From: Helicobacter sp. NHP19-012
GTDB lineage: Bacteria > Campylobacterota > Campylobacteria > Campylobacterales > Helicobacteraceae
DNA: 64,000 nt
Reading direction: 5' to 3'
Assembly (NCBI RefSeq): GCF_019703325.1
Contig: NZ_AP024819.1
Location: forward strand, 62,001-126,000
A program made the translations under genes and the position numbers. The notes beneath the pieces are model-generated. The model saw nothing but the letters and a program-made list of their open reading frames with translations, was not told the origin of the DNA and did not search any database. Position 1 is the stretch's first letter; each line of letters starts with the position of its first letter. Shown piece by piece: positions 28,505 to 35,395 of the stretch.

Positions 28505-28510
28505 ATTCTA
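28505..28510 (-). promoter_or_regulatory. -10 box (TAGAAT) of the rpsB-tsf operon
   Basis: Minus-strand TAGAAT about 85 bases before the S2 start codon; predicted transcription start near 28498. This leaves a ~77-nt leader, which in many bacteria is where S2 regulates its own synthesis. Confidence 0.5.
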
Positions 28511-28536
28511 GCGTGAAAAGAATAAAGTTTAAATTA

Positions 28537-28567
28537 AGCCACACCCACTAAGGGGCATGGGGTGGCT
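28537..28567 (-). terminator. Rho-independent terminator of hugZ
   Basis: AGCCACACCC and GGGGTGGCT (28537-28546 and 28559-28567) pair with one bulge around a ~12-base loop. In the minus direction the stem follows the hugZ stop by 14 bases and is trailed by an AT-rich TTAATTTAAACTTTATT tract. Confidence 0.65.
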
Positions 28568-28580
28568 AGACTAAAGCGGT

Positions 28581-29456
28581 TTAAGCGTGGGGGTGTCCGT
28601 GTGGATGTGCACCGTGCGGATGACCATGCGGATGCGCTCCTTGAGGATGTTCGCCATGCGGGTGCGCGCCGTGGGGGTTGCCCCTTGTGTGGGGGTTGCC
28701 CTTAGCCCCGACATAAGAGATATTGCCATGCGCATCGATGTCGTAAGCCTGCCCAAAACCTTTGACAAGGCGCCCTTTGACAAACTCTAATTTAATCAAG
28801 TGGAAGTCTTGCATGTGGCGGATGGTTTCTGGCCCCCTACCTTTGCCGTGCTTGGCTAAGAAGTTGTCATACACTCTATCAAACTCCTCGCCCCTCTCGA
28901 TGAAGTGCAATTTTGTGCGGTAGCGTAAGCGTTTGCGTAAAATGGGCGATTTTGCACTCGCCTCGTCTTCTAAAAACATGATTTCTACATTTTCAGGGTG
29001 GGCTTTTAGGCTTTTGAAGTGCTCGGCAACTTCACTCACATAAATGTAAAAATGTTTGTGGTCGTGGTGTTCGTCAAAGAGAAGTGCGCTATAAGAGCAA
29101 ATGACCTCGTTTTCAGGGCTAAGGCTGGCGATACACACACTGCTAAAGCTGTCCCTAAACTTCTCTAAATCCTCTTTGATCCCTTTGATGTCGGTGGTTT
29201 GTGGGATGGACTTACACAGATCAATGATGGCATCTTTGATGTCTTTCATTTCAGCCACTCTAGCGGGGTAGTCGATTTTTTGGATTTGCTCTGCTGCCCC
29301 CTCTTTGATTTTGTAGGCGATCTCAATAAACTCTGTTGTGGCGTTTTTTAAATGCACATCCACCGCGTCCTTAATTTGCCCGAATTTAGCGAGCAAGGCT
29401 TCCATGTCTTTGACATGATTGTCGTTCATGTGTTTTAAGATAAACTGCAAATCCAT
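28581..29456 (-). CDS. hugZ: Haem oxygenase HugZ with an extended histidine-rich C-terminal tail
   Basis: A 291-residue haem-degrading protein of the H. pylori HugZ (HP0318) family, which releases iron from haem. Residues 1-95 form the helical N-terminal domain (FILKHMNDNHVKDMEALLAK resembles the haem-utilisation helical motif). Residues about 100-245 form the split-barrel domain (CSYSALLFDEHHDHKHFYIY, RLRYRTKLHFIERGEEFDRV, GFGQAYDIDAHG). In H. pylori the protein is about 250 residues and a C-terminal His ligates haem. Here, after VGAKGNPH, about 35 further residues are built of degenerate G-x-HPHG repeats containing about 14 histidines. Own promoter at 29490-29495, a Fur-like palindrome just upstream and a terminator at 28537-28567: a single-gene, probably iron-controlled unit. 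Confidence 0.88.
   Translation of the reverse strand: MDLQFILKHMNDNHVKDMEALLAKFGQIKDAVDVHLKNATTEFIEIAYKIKEGAAEQIQKIDYPARVAEMKDIKDAIIDLCKSIPQTTDIKGIKEDLEKFRDSFSSVCIASLSPENEVICSYSALLFDEHHDHKHFYIYVSEVAEHFKSLKAHPENVEIMFLEDEASAKSPILRKRLRYRTKLHFIERGEEFDRVYDNFLAKHGKGRGPETIRHMQDFHLIKLEFVKGRLVKGFGQAYDIDAHGNISYVGAKGNPHTRGNPHGAHPHGEHPQGAHPHGHPHGAHPHGHPHA
28584..28690 (-). repeat. Degenerate tandem repeats coding the HugZ His-rich tail
   Basis: Short imperfect units (about 9-15 bases, encoding variations of HPHG, GAHPHG and GNPH) make up the last ~105 bases of hugZ. Such arrays change length easily by slippage or recombination, so the tail length may vary between strains. Confidence 0.6.
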
Positions 29457-29489
29457 ATAAAACTCCTTGTTGTTGTTAAAAGGCGTGCC

Positions 29490-29534
29490 ATTATAACACT
29501 CTAAAGTTAATGAAATCTTATTTTTATAAAATAA
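29490..29534 (-). promoter_or_regulatory. hugZ promoter with Fur-box-like palindrome
   Basis: Minus-strand TATAAT at 29490-29495 gives a leader of about 27 bases before the hugZ ATG. At 29518-29534 lies TTATTTTTATAAAATAA, a near-perfect 17-base AT palindrome resembling the TAATAATnATTATTA pattern recognised by Helicobacter Fur. It covers the region just upstream of the -35 position. Iron control would suit a haem oxygenase; binding is inferred. Confidence 0.45.
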
Positions 29535-29867
29535 TGAGAAAGTATAGACCTAAACTTTAAGAATCACATTAAAATGGGTACAGAAAATGAGCATAGAGTT
29601 AGCAACTGCACTTATTGAGTGGATCATATGCACTTTCCTAACTAAAGCTGATAACTGCTTTCGTTGCAGCTTACAAACCTGATTTCAAAATCTTAAGATT
29701 CAATTCCACAAACAAAATGGAATGTAGGCAAATAGTCTAAATCACTTTACAATAATCTTCCATTTCCTTAACCTAGAGGCGTATTTTTTGGATGCTCAAA
29801 GAGTTATATAAAATTGATTTAGAACAAGATTTGGCCATGTAGTGCATATGATGAGCACTTTTGGCTG

Positions 29868-30022
29868 TGATGCATGCCACCTAAGTTAGTAGAGAGGATA
29901 GACAAGGCTTATCAAAAGTTTTTCAAAAAATAAGGCAGTGCGTCTAGATTAGATCTAAATAGGAAAATCTATTTAAAACTAGGGGCAATAAGAACAAGTA
30001 TATCCACGCATAAAGACTAAAT
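29868..30022 (+). pseudogene. Decayed IS200/IS605-type TnpB fragment
   Basis: Two adjacent fragments read like neighbouring TnpB motifs: LVERIDKAYQKFFKK (TnpB consensus near L-x-x-x-x-x-R-L-D-K-A-Y-x-x-F-F) and, after a stop and a deletion of what would be the F-P-R-F-K block, SASRLDLNRKIYLKLGAIRT (TnpB: x-L-D-x-x-x-x-I-Y-L-P-K-L-G-x-I-R). No RuvC-like DED residues, no TnpA and no intact ends are left. It marks an old insertion between hugZ and rnpB. Identity is by eye and moderately sure. Confidence 0.55.
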
Positions 30023-30208
30023 AGCGACTAAATTTAGAGACACATAAGAAGGATGTTGGTTTTTGTGGCCTGTAAAAAATCATTCTTAAAATTTTCATCA
30101 CACCGCCATCCTATTGGCTTGCTCCGCTTGATCTATGGTTTGCCTGATTCGTTTAATAATTAAGACAGATATAACAGAGTGTAAAGGTAACACTTAGGAA
30201 TTTTTAGT

Positions 30209-30214
30209 TAGAAT
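30209..30214 (+). promoter_or_regulatory. -10 box (TAGAAT) of rnpB
   Basis: TAGAAT ends 7 bases before the predicted 5' end of RNase P RNA at 30222, the distance expected if transcription starts at the mature 5' end. The -35 region is poorly conserved. Confidence 0.65.
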
Positions 30215-30221
30215 ATAAGTC

Positions 30222-30534
30222 GCATGGGCGGTGGTTGCTTTGGATCAAACCAAAGAGGAAAGTCCGAGCTACATAAGACGAGATTCCATTTAACGGATGG
30301 CTAGCGCAAGCTAAGGGAAAGTGCCACAGAAAATAACCGCTCTTTAAGAGTAAGGGTGAAAAGGTGGGGTAAGAGCCCACCGCGCCCCAAGCAATTGGGG
30401 TCGGCTTAGGTAAACCCAATCTGTAGCAAGAAGTGTATGGTAAAGTCTTTGATGAGGCACTTCGCAAGAGGTGGGTTGCAAAACCCATCCAAGATAAATA
30501 ACCACCCTCGACAGAACTCGGCTTATGCCCATGC
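30222..30534 (+). ncRNA. rnpB: RNase P RNA (type A), catalytic RNA for tRNA 5' maturation
   Basis: About 313 nt with the universal RNase P landmarks in order: GAGGAAAGTCCGAGCT (CR I), GGGTGAAAAGGTG, AGAGCCCACCG (CR II/III region) and GACAGAACTCGGCTTATG near the 3' end (CR V). The ends pair exactly: GCATGGGC (30222-30229) with GCCCATGC (30527-30534) form helix P1. rsmH begins only 12 bases after the 3' end, and no terminator lies between them. An open frame on the opposite strand across this gene is not real. Confidence 0.95.
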
Positions 30535-30546
30535 TTAAAGGATTGC

Positions 30547-31398
30547 ATGCACCAAAGTGTTTTATTAGAAGAGGTTGTCGCTCTTTTTAAACCCCTAAGC
30601 CAAAAGCCACAACCTATTTTAATCGACTGCACTTTGGGTCTAGGTGGGCACAGCCTAGCCTTGTTGCAAGCCTACCCGAATTTACACATTGTCGGCATTG
30701 ACAGAGATAAAGAGGCACAGGCTTTAGCCCTTGACAAACTTACCCCCTATGCTGAGCGTTTTACCCACAAACAAGGCAACTTCGCCCAGATTCTACCCAC
30801 CCTACCCCCTCCACAAGGCATTTTGGCGGATTTGGGGGTGAGCTCTTTGCAACTAGATAACCCAAATAGGGGCTTTGGCTTTAACGCTCCGAGTTTAGAC
30901 ATGCGCATGGACACGGAGCAGAGTTTGGACGCATTTAAGGTGGTGAATCATTATAGCCTTTACGAGTTAGAACGGATGTTGCAGGTGGGCGAAGTGCGAG
31001 AATACAAAAAAATCGCCTCTCTCATCGTGCAGCAACGCCACAAACAGCCCTTCAATACAGCGCAGGATTTAGCAAACTTCTTAGCCAAGCACACCCACAG
31101 GGGCAAGTTGCACCCCGCCACTCTAGTTTTTCAAGCGATCCGTATGGAGGTGAATACCGAAATGCAAAACCTACAAGCTTTGTTAGAGTATTCTAAAACC
31201 TTGCAAGACACGCTTATGTGTGTCATCTCTTTTCACTCTTTAGAAGACAGGCAAGTTAAGCACGCCTTTAAAGAATACGCCAACATCTATGGCGACACGC
31301 TCACTAAAAAGCCCATTACCCCAAGCCCCACTGAAGTGCAACACAACCCCCGTGCGCGCAGTGCCAAAATGCGGGCTTTTCACTTTAAGGCTTTGTGA
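30547..31398 (+). CDS. rsmH: 16S rRNA (cytosine-1402 N4) methyltransferase RsmH
   Basis: A 283-residue SAM-dependent methyltransferase acting at the ribosomal P site, formerly MraW of the division and cell-wall cluster. Motifs: MHQSVLLEEVV, DCTLGLGGHSLALL, HIVGIDRDKEAQ, ADLGVSSLQLDNPNRGFGF, FQAIRMEVNTEMQNL and SFHSLEDRQVK. AAAGG sits six bases before the ATG, just past the rnpB 3' end. The last 4 bases overlap the next gene (ATGA type), so both are translationally coupled. Confidence 0.95.
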   Translation: MHQSVLLEEVVALFKPLSQKPQPILIDCTLGLGGHSLALLQAYPNLHIVGIDRDKEAQALALDKLTPYAERFTHKQGNFAQILPTLPPPQGILADLGVSSLQLDNPNRGFGFNAPSLDMRMDTEQSLDAFKVVNHYSLYELERMLQVGEVREYKKIASLIVQQRHKQPFNTAQDLANFLAKHTHRGKLHPATLVFQAIRMEVNTEMQNLQALLEYSKTLQDTLMCVISFHSLEDRQVKHAFKEYANIYGDTLTKKPITPSPTEVQHNPRARSAKMRAFHFKAL

Positions 31399-31721
31399 TG
31401 GTGTCCTCCAAGCCCTTAGAACTTGAGAGCGAAGAACGCCGTCTGCGTGCCACAGACAAAGAGAAAGAAGCCCTATTTGCTGACAACAAAGAAGAGCAAC
31501 AAGGGTTATCTGCTCCCACCTTAGTCGCTGTTTTCTCCACTTTCTTTATTGTTTTATTTCTCTTTGTGCCTAAGATTTACTTAAGTAACAACATTTACTA
31601 CATGAGCCGCTCGATCCAAAAACTCCAAAGCCAAGAAGAGATTTTGCAAGAAGAGAAAAACCGCTTGCAGCTCGAGTTAGAAAAACAACGCTACAAATAC
31701 AGCATTGAGAATATGCAATAA
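31395..31721 (+). CDS. Small bitopic coiled-coil membrane protein, FtsL-like (HP0708-like)
   Basis: A 108-residue protein with a charged cytoplasmic part (1-47), one membrane segment (LVAVFSTFFIVLFLFVPKIYL, about 48-67) and a short periplasmic coiled coil with leucine heptads (residues 76-102). This size and topology match FtsL, the divisome protein usually encoded just downstream of rsmH/mraW. Sequence identity to FtsL is too low to judge by eye, so the function is inferred from position and architecture. It starts inside the end of rsmH. Confidence 0.6.
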   Translation: MMVSSKPLELESEERRLRATDKEKEALFADNKEEQQGLSAPTLVAVFSTFFIVLFLFVPKIYLSNNIYYMSRSIQKLQSQEEILQEEKNRLQLELEKQRYKYSIENMQ

Positions 31722-31722
31722 A

Positions 31723-31995
31723 CTACCAAGTGATGTCCAAAAGATCTAGGCATATTTTGCTTCTGTACTGGTGTCTACCCAAACCTGTGATTTTTTGTTT
31801 TGGGCGTGCACAGGAGCGTTCTTTTGATCTTTTGGGGGCTTTTTCTAAGGGCAAAGATTTATAGTTTTTTTGCAAAGTGTAGGCCGTTTGTTGTTTTGGG
31901 TGTTGCTCGGGGGGCTCTGGTTCAAGCACAACCTGCACACTCTGGCGCGCACAGCACGCTAAAAACAAAGCCAACAAACTCAAGAGTATAGGCAT
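31723..31995 (-). CDS. Small putative lipoprotein
   Basis: About 90 residues. The start ATG at 31993-31995 is preferred because it gives a lipoprotein signal (MPILLSLLALFLACC, lipobox FLAC). An opening from 32052 adds 19 residues before the signal and overlaps the next gene. The mature part is proline-, lysine- and arginine-rich with no known domain (EPEPPEQHPK near the start). It lies between the convergent FtsL-like gene (stop 2 bases away) and the Maf gene upstream on the same strand. Function unknown. Confidence 0.5.
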   Translation of the reverse strand: MPILLSLLALFLACCARQSVQVVLEPEPPEQHPKQQTAYTLQKNYKSLPLEKAPKRSKERSCARPKQKITGLGRHQYRSKICLDLLDITW

Positions 31996-32044
31996 TTTCT
32001 CGCACTCCAACATTACCGACCTTAGCACAGAAGGACAAATGGTT

Positions 32045-33913
32045 TTAAACAAATGTGTTCATTGCATTGTAAGCGTCTAGCATTTCATCTATAGTGTTTA
32101 AAATAATATCTTTGGCTTTGGCGTAAAAGACGGGCAAGTCGGCTTGTTTTAAGGGTAAGCACGCCACGAGCAGGTGCAAACACAAATGGGCGAGTGAGCC
32201 CTCTAGCAAAATCCCCACAAAGGGGTTTTCTTGCGTGGTTTTTACGCTAAAGGCATTGATTCGATCCACCAAAGCGTAGAGCTCCTTTTTGGTGCTTATG
32301 GGTGTGTTTAAAAGCTCTGCTAAAGTCTCTTTAAAGGCGTTGAAGCCCTCTATGGGTGGGCTTAGTTTCAGGGGCTTAAAGGCGTTTTTAATGCGCCTAA
32401 TGGCTCTGTCTTTCTTGCCCCCCGTGAGCTTTAAATCCTGCGCCCTTAGGGGGGTGGTGTTCTCAATAAAAGCTCCACTAGAGAGATTGTAAACTTGGTT
32501 TTTGCCTTGTTTAAAGAGCTGCTCCATTTGTTTAGCTGAGAGCAGAAATAAGCCATCGCTAAAGACTTTGCTGTCACCAAAATTCGAGCGCACTTCTAGG
32601 GCATTTGGGGGGATAAAGGAGCTTTCTGTGCCATAGTATGAACCTTTGGCGTGTTTGGCTTGCCCCTCAATGTAGCCGCAATCCAGTCCGCATAAAATCA
32701 GGGTGTGGCTAAAGAGGCTGGCAAGTGCTGCCCCCGCATTGCCCACAAAGGGCGCGCTAAACTCCACGCTTAAATGCGGATCAAGGTAGGCACTCCAACT
32801 CCCCCCCCGCATGAACATATACGCCTCTTTAGCGTAGGCTAGGGCCTTAGGATTTAGCATATTGCCGCAGATTAAGGGCGTGTCCTCCAGTGGTGCGCTT
32901 TCTAAAACCTCTTTTAAATAGTCAATGCGCTCAATTTCAATTTGAAAATCCACAGATACCCCCGCCTTTTTGAGCACCTTTAAAGCCGTCCCACAGCTAA
33001 AAATTATCATTTTATCCCCATGCTCTTTTAAAAAGGGCAATAAGCCATCTAGGCTAGGACCATTACCCACGATACAAATAGGCAAGTCTATGGGCTTAAT
33101 GCGTTTTGGGCGCAAGATCGGGGGGTTTGTTTGTAGGTTTTTTAAGGTGTTTGTAAAGCCCAGCATTTCATCCTCAAAGCTGCCCCACCCCCTAAGTGCG
33201 CTTTTTTTATGGGCGTAAAAACTTTGGGCTTGGGCTTTGGTGTCCTCGTTTTTATAGGGGTCAAATTCTAGGTGCAAAAAGCTATGGGTGATTTTTTTAG
33301 AAATAAAGATATGTTGCAAGACTTTTGGTTGCATTGTGCCTAGACTTAGAACGCACGCATTGGGTGGGGTTGCCTCAAACAAGCGGGCGTAATCGATGAA
33401 GTAACAACTGATACGCCACAAATCGGGGTGTTCTTCACATAAATACAAGGCGTGGAAAAACGCCCCTTGTTCTAAGAGTAAGGCTAACACCAGTCCGCCG
33501 GCTAGCCCATAAAAAATCGTGGGGGGGTAGAAGTTTGCGCCCAAGTGATAGGTTTTTATATTGGGGCTTAGATTTAAAAGGGCTTGGCAACCCTTGTTGG
33601 TTAAGGGCAGAGATTCAAGGGGACTTAGGGGAGTGATTTGGTTATCATCTAGCCGCCATTTGGGATTTGTAAGCGGGGCTTTTGCCCACTCTTTGGCAAC
33701 GGATAACATTTGGTGTTGCCCCTCTATGCAAGCAAAAAGCAAGGAATGGTCGTTTAAATTGATGATATTAACCCCACCCGGATCGCTTAAGAGGTTATAG
33801 AGCGTGGGGGGTTTAAGAAGGGTGGCATAGAGCTTAGGCAGGTAGGCTTTAAAAAACCCTAAATTCCTCTCAAAGCACGCCCCCATCCTCTCTTCTGTGA
33901 TCAACCCCTCCAT
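32045..33913 (-). CDS. Maf-family motility accessory factor, DUF115 glycosyltransferase-like
   Basis: A 622-residue cytoplasmic protein of the HP0114/Campylobacter Maf type, involved in attaching pseudaminic or legionaminic acids to flagellin before export. The central DUF115 (MptE-like) domain starts near residue 290 with CIVGNGPSLDGLLPFLKEH and includes IIFSCGTALKVLKKAGVS and a later LILCGLDCGYIEG. The flanking N-terminal (1-250) and C-terminal helical parts are usual for Maf. In-frame runs of C8 (32812-32819) and G7 (near 33522) might slip; Maf genes are classic phase-variable genes in Campylobacter. Which sugar is used is unknown. Confidence 0.82.
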   Translation of the reverse strand: MEGLITEERMGACFERNLGFFKAYLPKLYATLLKPPTLYNLLSDPGGVNIINLNDHSLLFACIEGQHQMLSVAKEWAKAPLTNPKWRLDDNQITPLSPLESLPLTNKGCQALLNLSPNIKTYHLGANFYPPTIFYGLAGGLVLALLLEQGAFFHALYLCEEHPDLWRISCYFIDYARLFEATPPNACVLSLGTMQPKVLQHIFISKKITHSFLHLEFDPYKNEDTKAQAQSFYAHKKSALRGWGSFEDEMLGFTNTLKNLQTNPPILRPKRIKPIDLPICIVGNGPSLDGLLPFLKEHGDKMIIFSCGTALKVLKKAGVSVDFQIEIERIDYLKEVLESAPLEDTPLICGNMLNPKALAYAKEAYMFMRGGSWSAYLDPHLSVEFSAPFVGNAGAALASLFSHTLILCGLDCGYIEGQAKHAKGSYYGTESSFIPPNALEVRSNFGDSKVFSDGLFLLSAKQMEQLFKQGKNQVYNLSSGAFIENTTPLRAQDLKLTGGKKDRAIRRIKNAFKPLKLSPPIEGFNAFKETLAELLNTPISTKKELYALVDRINAFSVKTTQENPFVGILLEGSLAHLCLHLLVACLPLKQADLPVFYAKAKDIILNTIDEMLDAYNAMNTFV

Positions 33914-33918
33914 TAGGG

Positions 33919-35346
33919 CTATTTTGCCACAATTTGTTTATATCCTCGGCTAGGATCAAAAACCAAAAAGCGTTTGGGGACATTGCGGTAACGGCTCAAG
34001 GCGCGGTTGAAGTCCTCAATGTTGCGCACGCTCACATTTTCAATTTGCATGATGACATCGCCCGCTCTAAAGCCCAAATCTTGCGCTTTAGAGTTGTCTT
34101 TCACCTCTTGCACCAAAACCCCATGGATTTCTTCAGGGATACGGGCTTCTTTGCGCAATTTGGGGGTTAGGGTCTCTACTTTAAGGCCGCTCAGTTGCCC
34201 GTGTGCACCCTCGTGGGCGGTGCTGGTTTCTTTTCTATTGGGGTTTTTGCGCTCGGTGAGGACTAGGCTCGTGGTGTATTCTTTTTTGTTGCGCATGTAT
34301 TTGATCGTCACGCGTTGGTTGGGCGCCATAGAGCCGATCAAATTACGCAACTCGGCGGAGTTTTTCACCTTTTTGCCATTGACTTGCATGATCAAGTCCC
34401 AAATCATCAAGCCCGCTTTTTTAGCAGGGGAGTCTTTTTCAATGCTGATGACCACCGCCCCCTCTTGCCCGTTATAGCTGGATTGCAACTCGCTACTCAC
34501 ATCTTGGATACCCACGCCTAGATAACCTCTGTGGATGGTGCCGGTTTTGATGAGCTGGACGGCGATGTGTTTTACCGTGTTTGAGGGGATGGCAAAGCCC
34601 ACGCCGTGGTTACCCCCCGTGCGCGATAAAATCGCCGTGTTGATCCCAACCAACCCGCCCCGACTATCAATGAGCGCACCCCCTGAGTTGCCCGGGTTGA
34701 TCGCCGCATCTGTTTGGATAAAGTTTTCGTAATTGTTGATCCCAATACTGGTTTTATTGAGCGCAGAGATGATCCCTTGTGTTACGGTTTCGCCCACCCC
34801 AAAGGGGTTACCGATGGCAAAGACCAAATCCCCCACCATGAGATCACCGCTATCGGCAAACTGGATGGTAGGTAGATTTTCTTTATTGATTTTAATCACC
34901 GCCAAATCGCTGTCCGCGTCCTTACCCACTAAAGTTGCCACATACTCTTTATTGCTCCCGGGGATGGTGACAGAGATTTTATCCGCCCCATCGATGACAT
35001 GGTTGTTTGTAACAATGTAGCCATCCTTAGAGATAATGACCCCACTGCCCAGCGCGCGCTCCACGCGATCTTTAGGCACAGAGTTATAAAGATCGCCAAA
35101 GAATTGTTGGAAAAAGGGATCGTTGAAAATCCCTCCACCCATGAAATTGCTTTTAATTTTTTTTTGTGTGGAGATATTCACCACTGCCTTGGTCGCCTCT
35201 TTTACGGAGTTGTGGTAAGAATAGATCGTGTTGATCCCATTGTGATCTGCGCCCACGCGGTTTTTCACCTCAGGCATGGTCTGTATCTTGATTGACCCCG
35301 CCCCCAGCCCCACGGCCAAAGCCACGCTTAATGCTATAAACCTCAT
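33919..35346 (-). CDS. htrA: Serine protease/chaperone HtrA (DegP family)
   Basis: A 475-residue periplasmic and secreted protease-chaperone. Signal peptide (FIALSVALAVGLGAG), then a trypsin-like domain with the triad His in TNNHVIDGADKI, Asp in DSDLAVIKI and Ser in NPGNSGGALIDSRG, then two PDZ domains (about 270-360 and 385-470: HRGYLGVGIQDV, GDVIMQIENV). H. pylori HtrA cleaves E-cadherin and opens epithelial junctions; an orthologue would be a virulence factor here too. Own promoter at 35378-35383. In the H. pylori genome htrA is likewise next to the amino acid permease (HP1017-HP1019). Confidence 0.95.
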   Translation of the reverse strand: MRFIALSVALAVGLGAGSIKIQTMPEVKNRVGADHNGINTIYSYHNSVKEATKAVVNISTQKKIKSNFMGGGIFNDPFFQQFFGDLYNSVPKDRVERALGSGVIISKDGYIVTNNHVIDGADKISVTIPGSNKEYVATLVGKDADSDLAVIKINKENLPTIQFADSGDLMVGDLVFAIGNPFGVGETVTQGIISALNKTSIGINNYENFIQTDAAINPGNSGGALIDSRGGLVGINTAILSRTGGNHGVGFAIPSNTVKHIAVQLIKTGTIHRGYLGVGIQDVSSELQSSYNGQEGAVVISIEKDSPAKKAGLMIWDLIMQVNGKKVKNSAELRNLIGSMAPNQRVTIKYMRNKKEYTTSLVLTERKNPNRKETSTAHEGAHGQLSGLKVETLTPKLRKEARIPEEIHGVLVQEVKDNSKAQDLGFRAGDVIMQIENVSVRNIEDFNRALSRYRNVPKRFLVFDPSRGYKQIVAK

Positions 35347-35377
35347 CGCTGTCCTTTAAAAATAAGTATTTCTATTT

Positions 35378-35383
35378 AGTATA
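35378..35383 (-). promoter_or_regulatory. -10 box (TATACT) of htrA
   Basis: Minus-strand TATACT in a GGTTATACT context, about 32 bases before the htrA start, in the 49-base gap after the permease gene. AAAGGACA serves as ribosome site. Confidence 0.45.
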
Positions 35384-35395
35384 ACCAAACTTTGT

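Larger units (their letters stand above)
29457..30221. other. 765-bp AT-rich gene-free region upstream of rnpB
   Basis: Besides the hugZ promoter (29490-29534), the TnpB relic (29868-30022) and the rnpB promoter (30209-30214), I find no full gene. Composition is visibly more AT-rich than the surrounding genes. Two very short open frames could be remnants or peptides: plus strand from ATG at about 29588 (MSIELATALIEWI...) and minus strand from GTG near 30191 (ending IDQAEQANRMAV). Neither has support beyond being open. Confidence 0.5.

Noticed and set aside
28584..28690. CRISPR-like short repeats
   Set aside because: The repeats are continuous, unspaced, degenerate and coding (HugZ tail); there are no unique spacers or cas genes.
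30204..30632. A 142-codon open frame on the minus strand
   Set aside because: It lies across RNase P RNA and the start of rsmH on the opposite strand; conserved RNA motifs explain the sequence.
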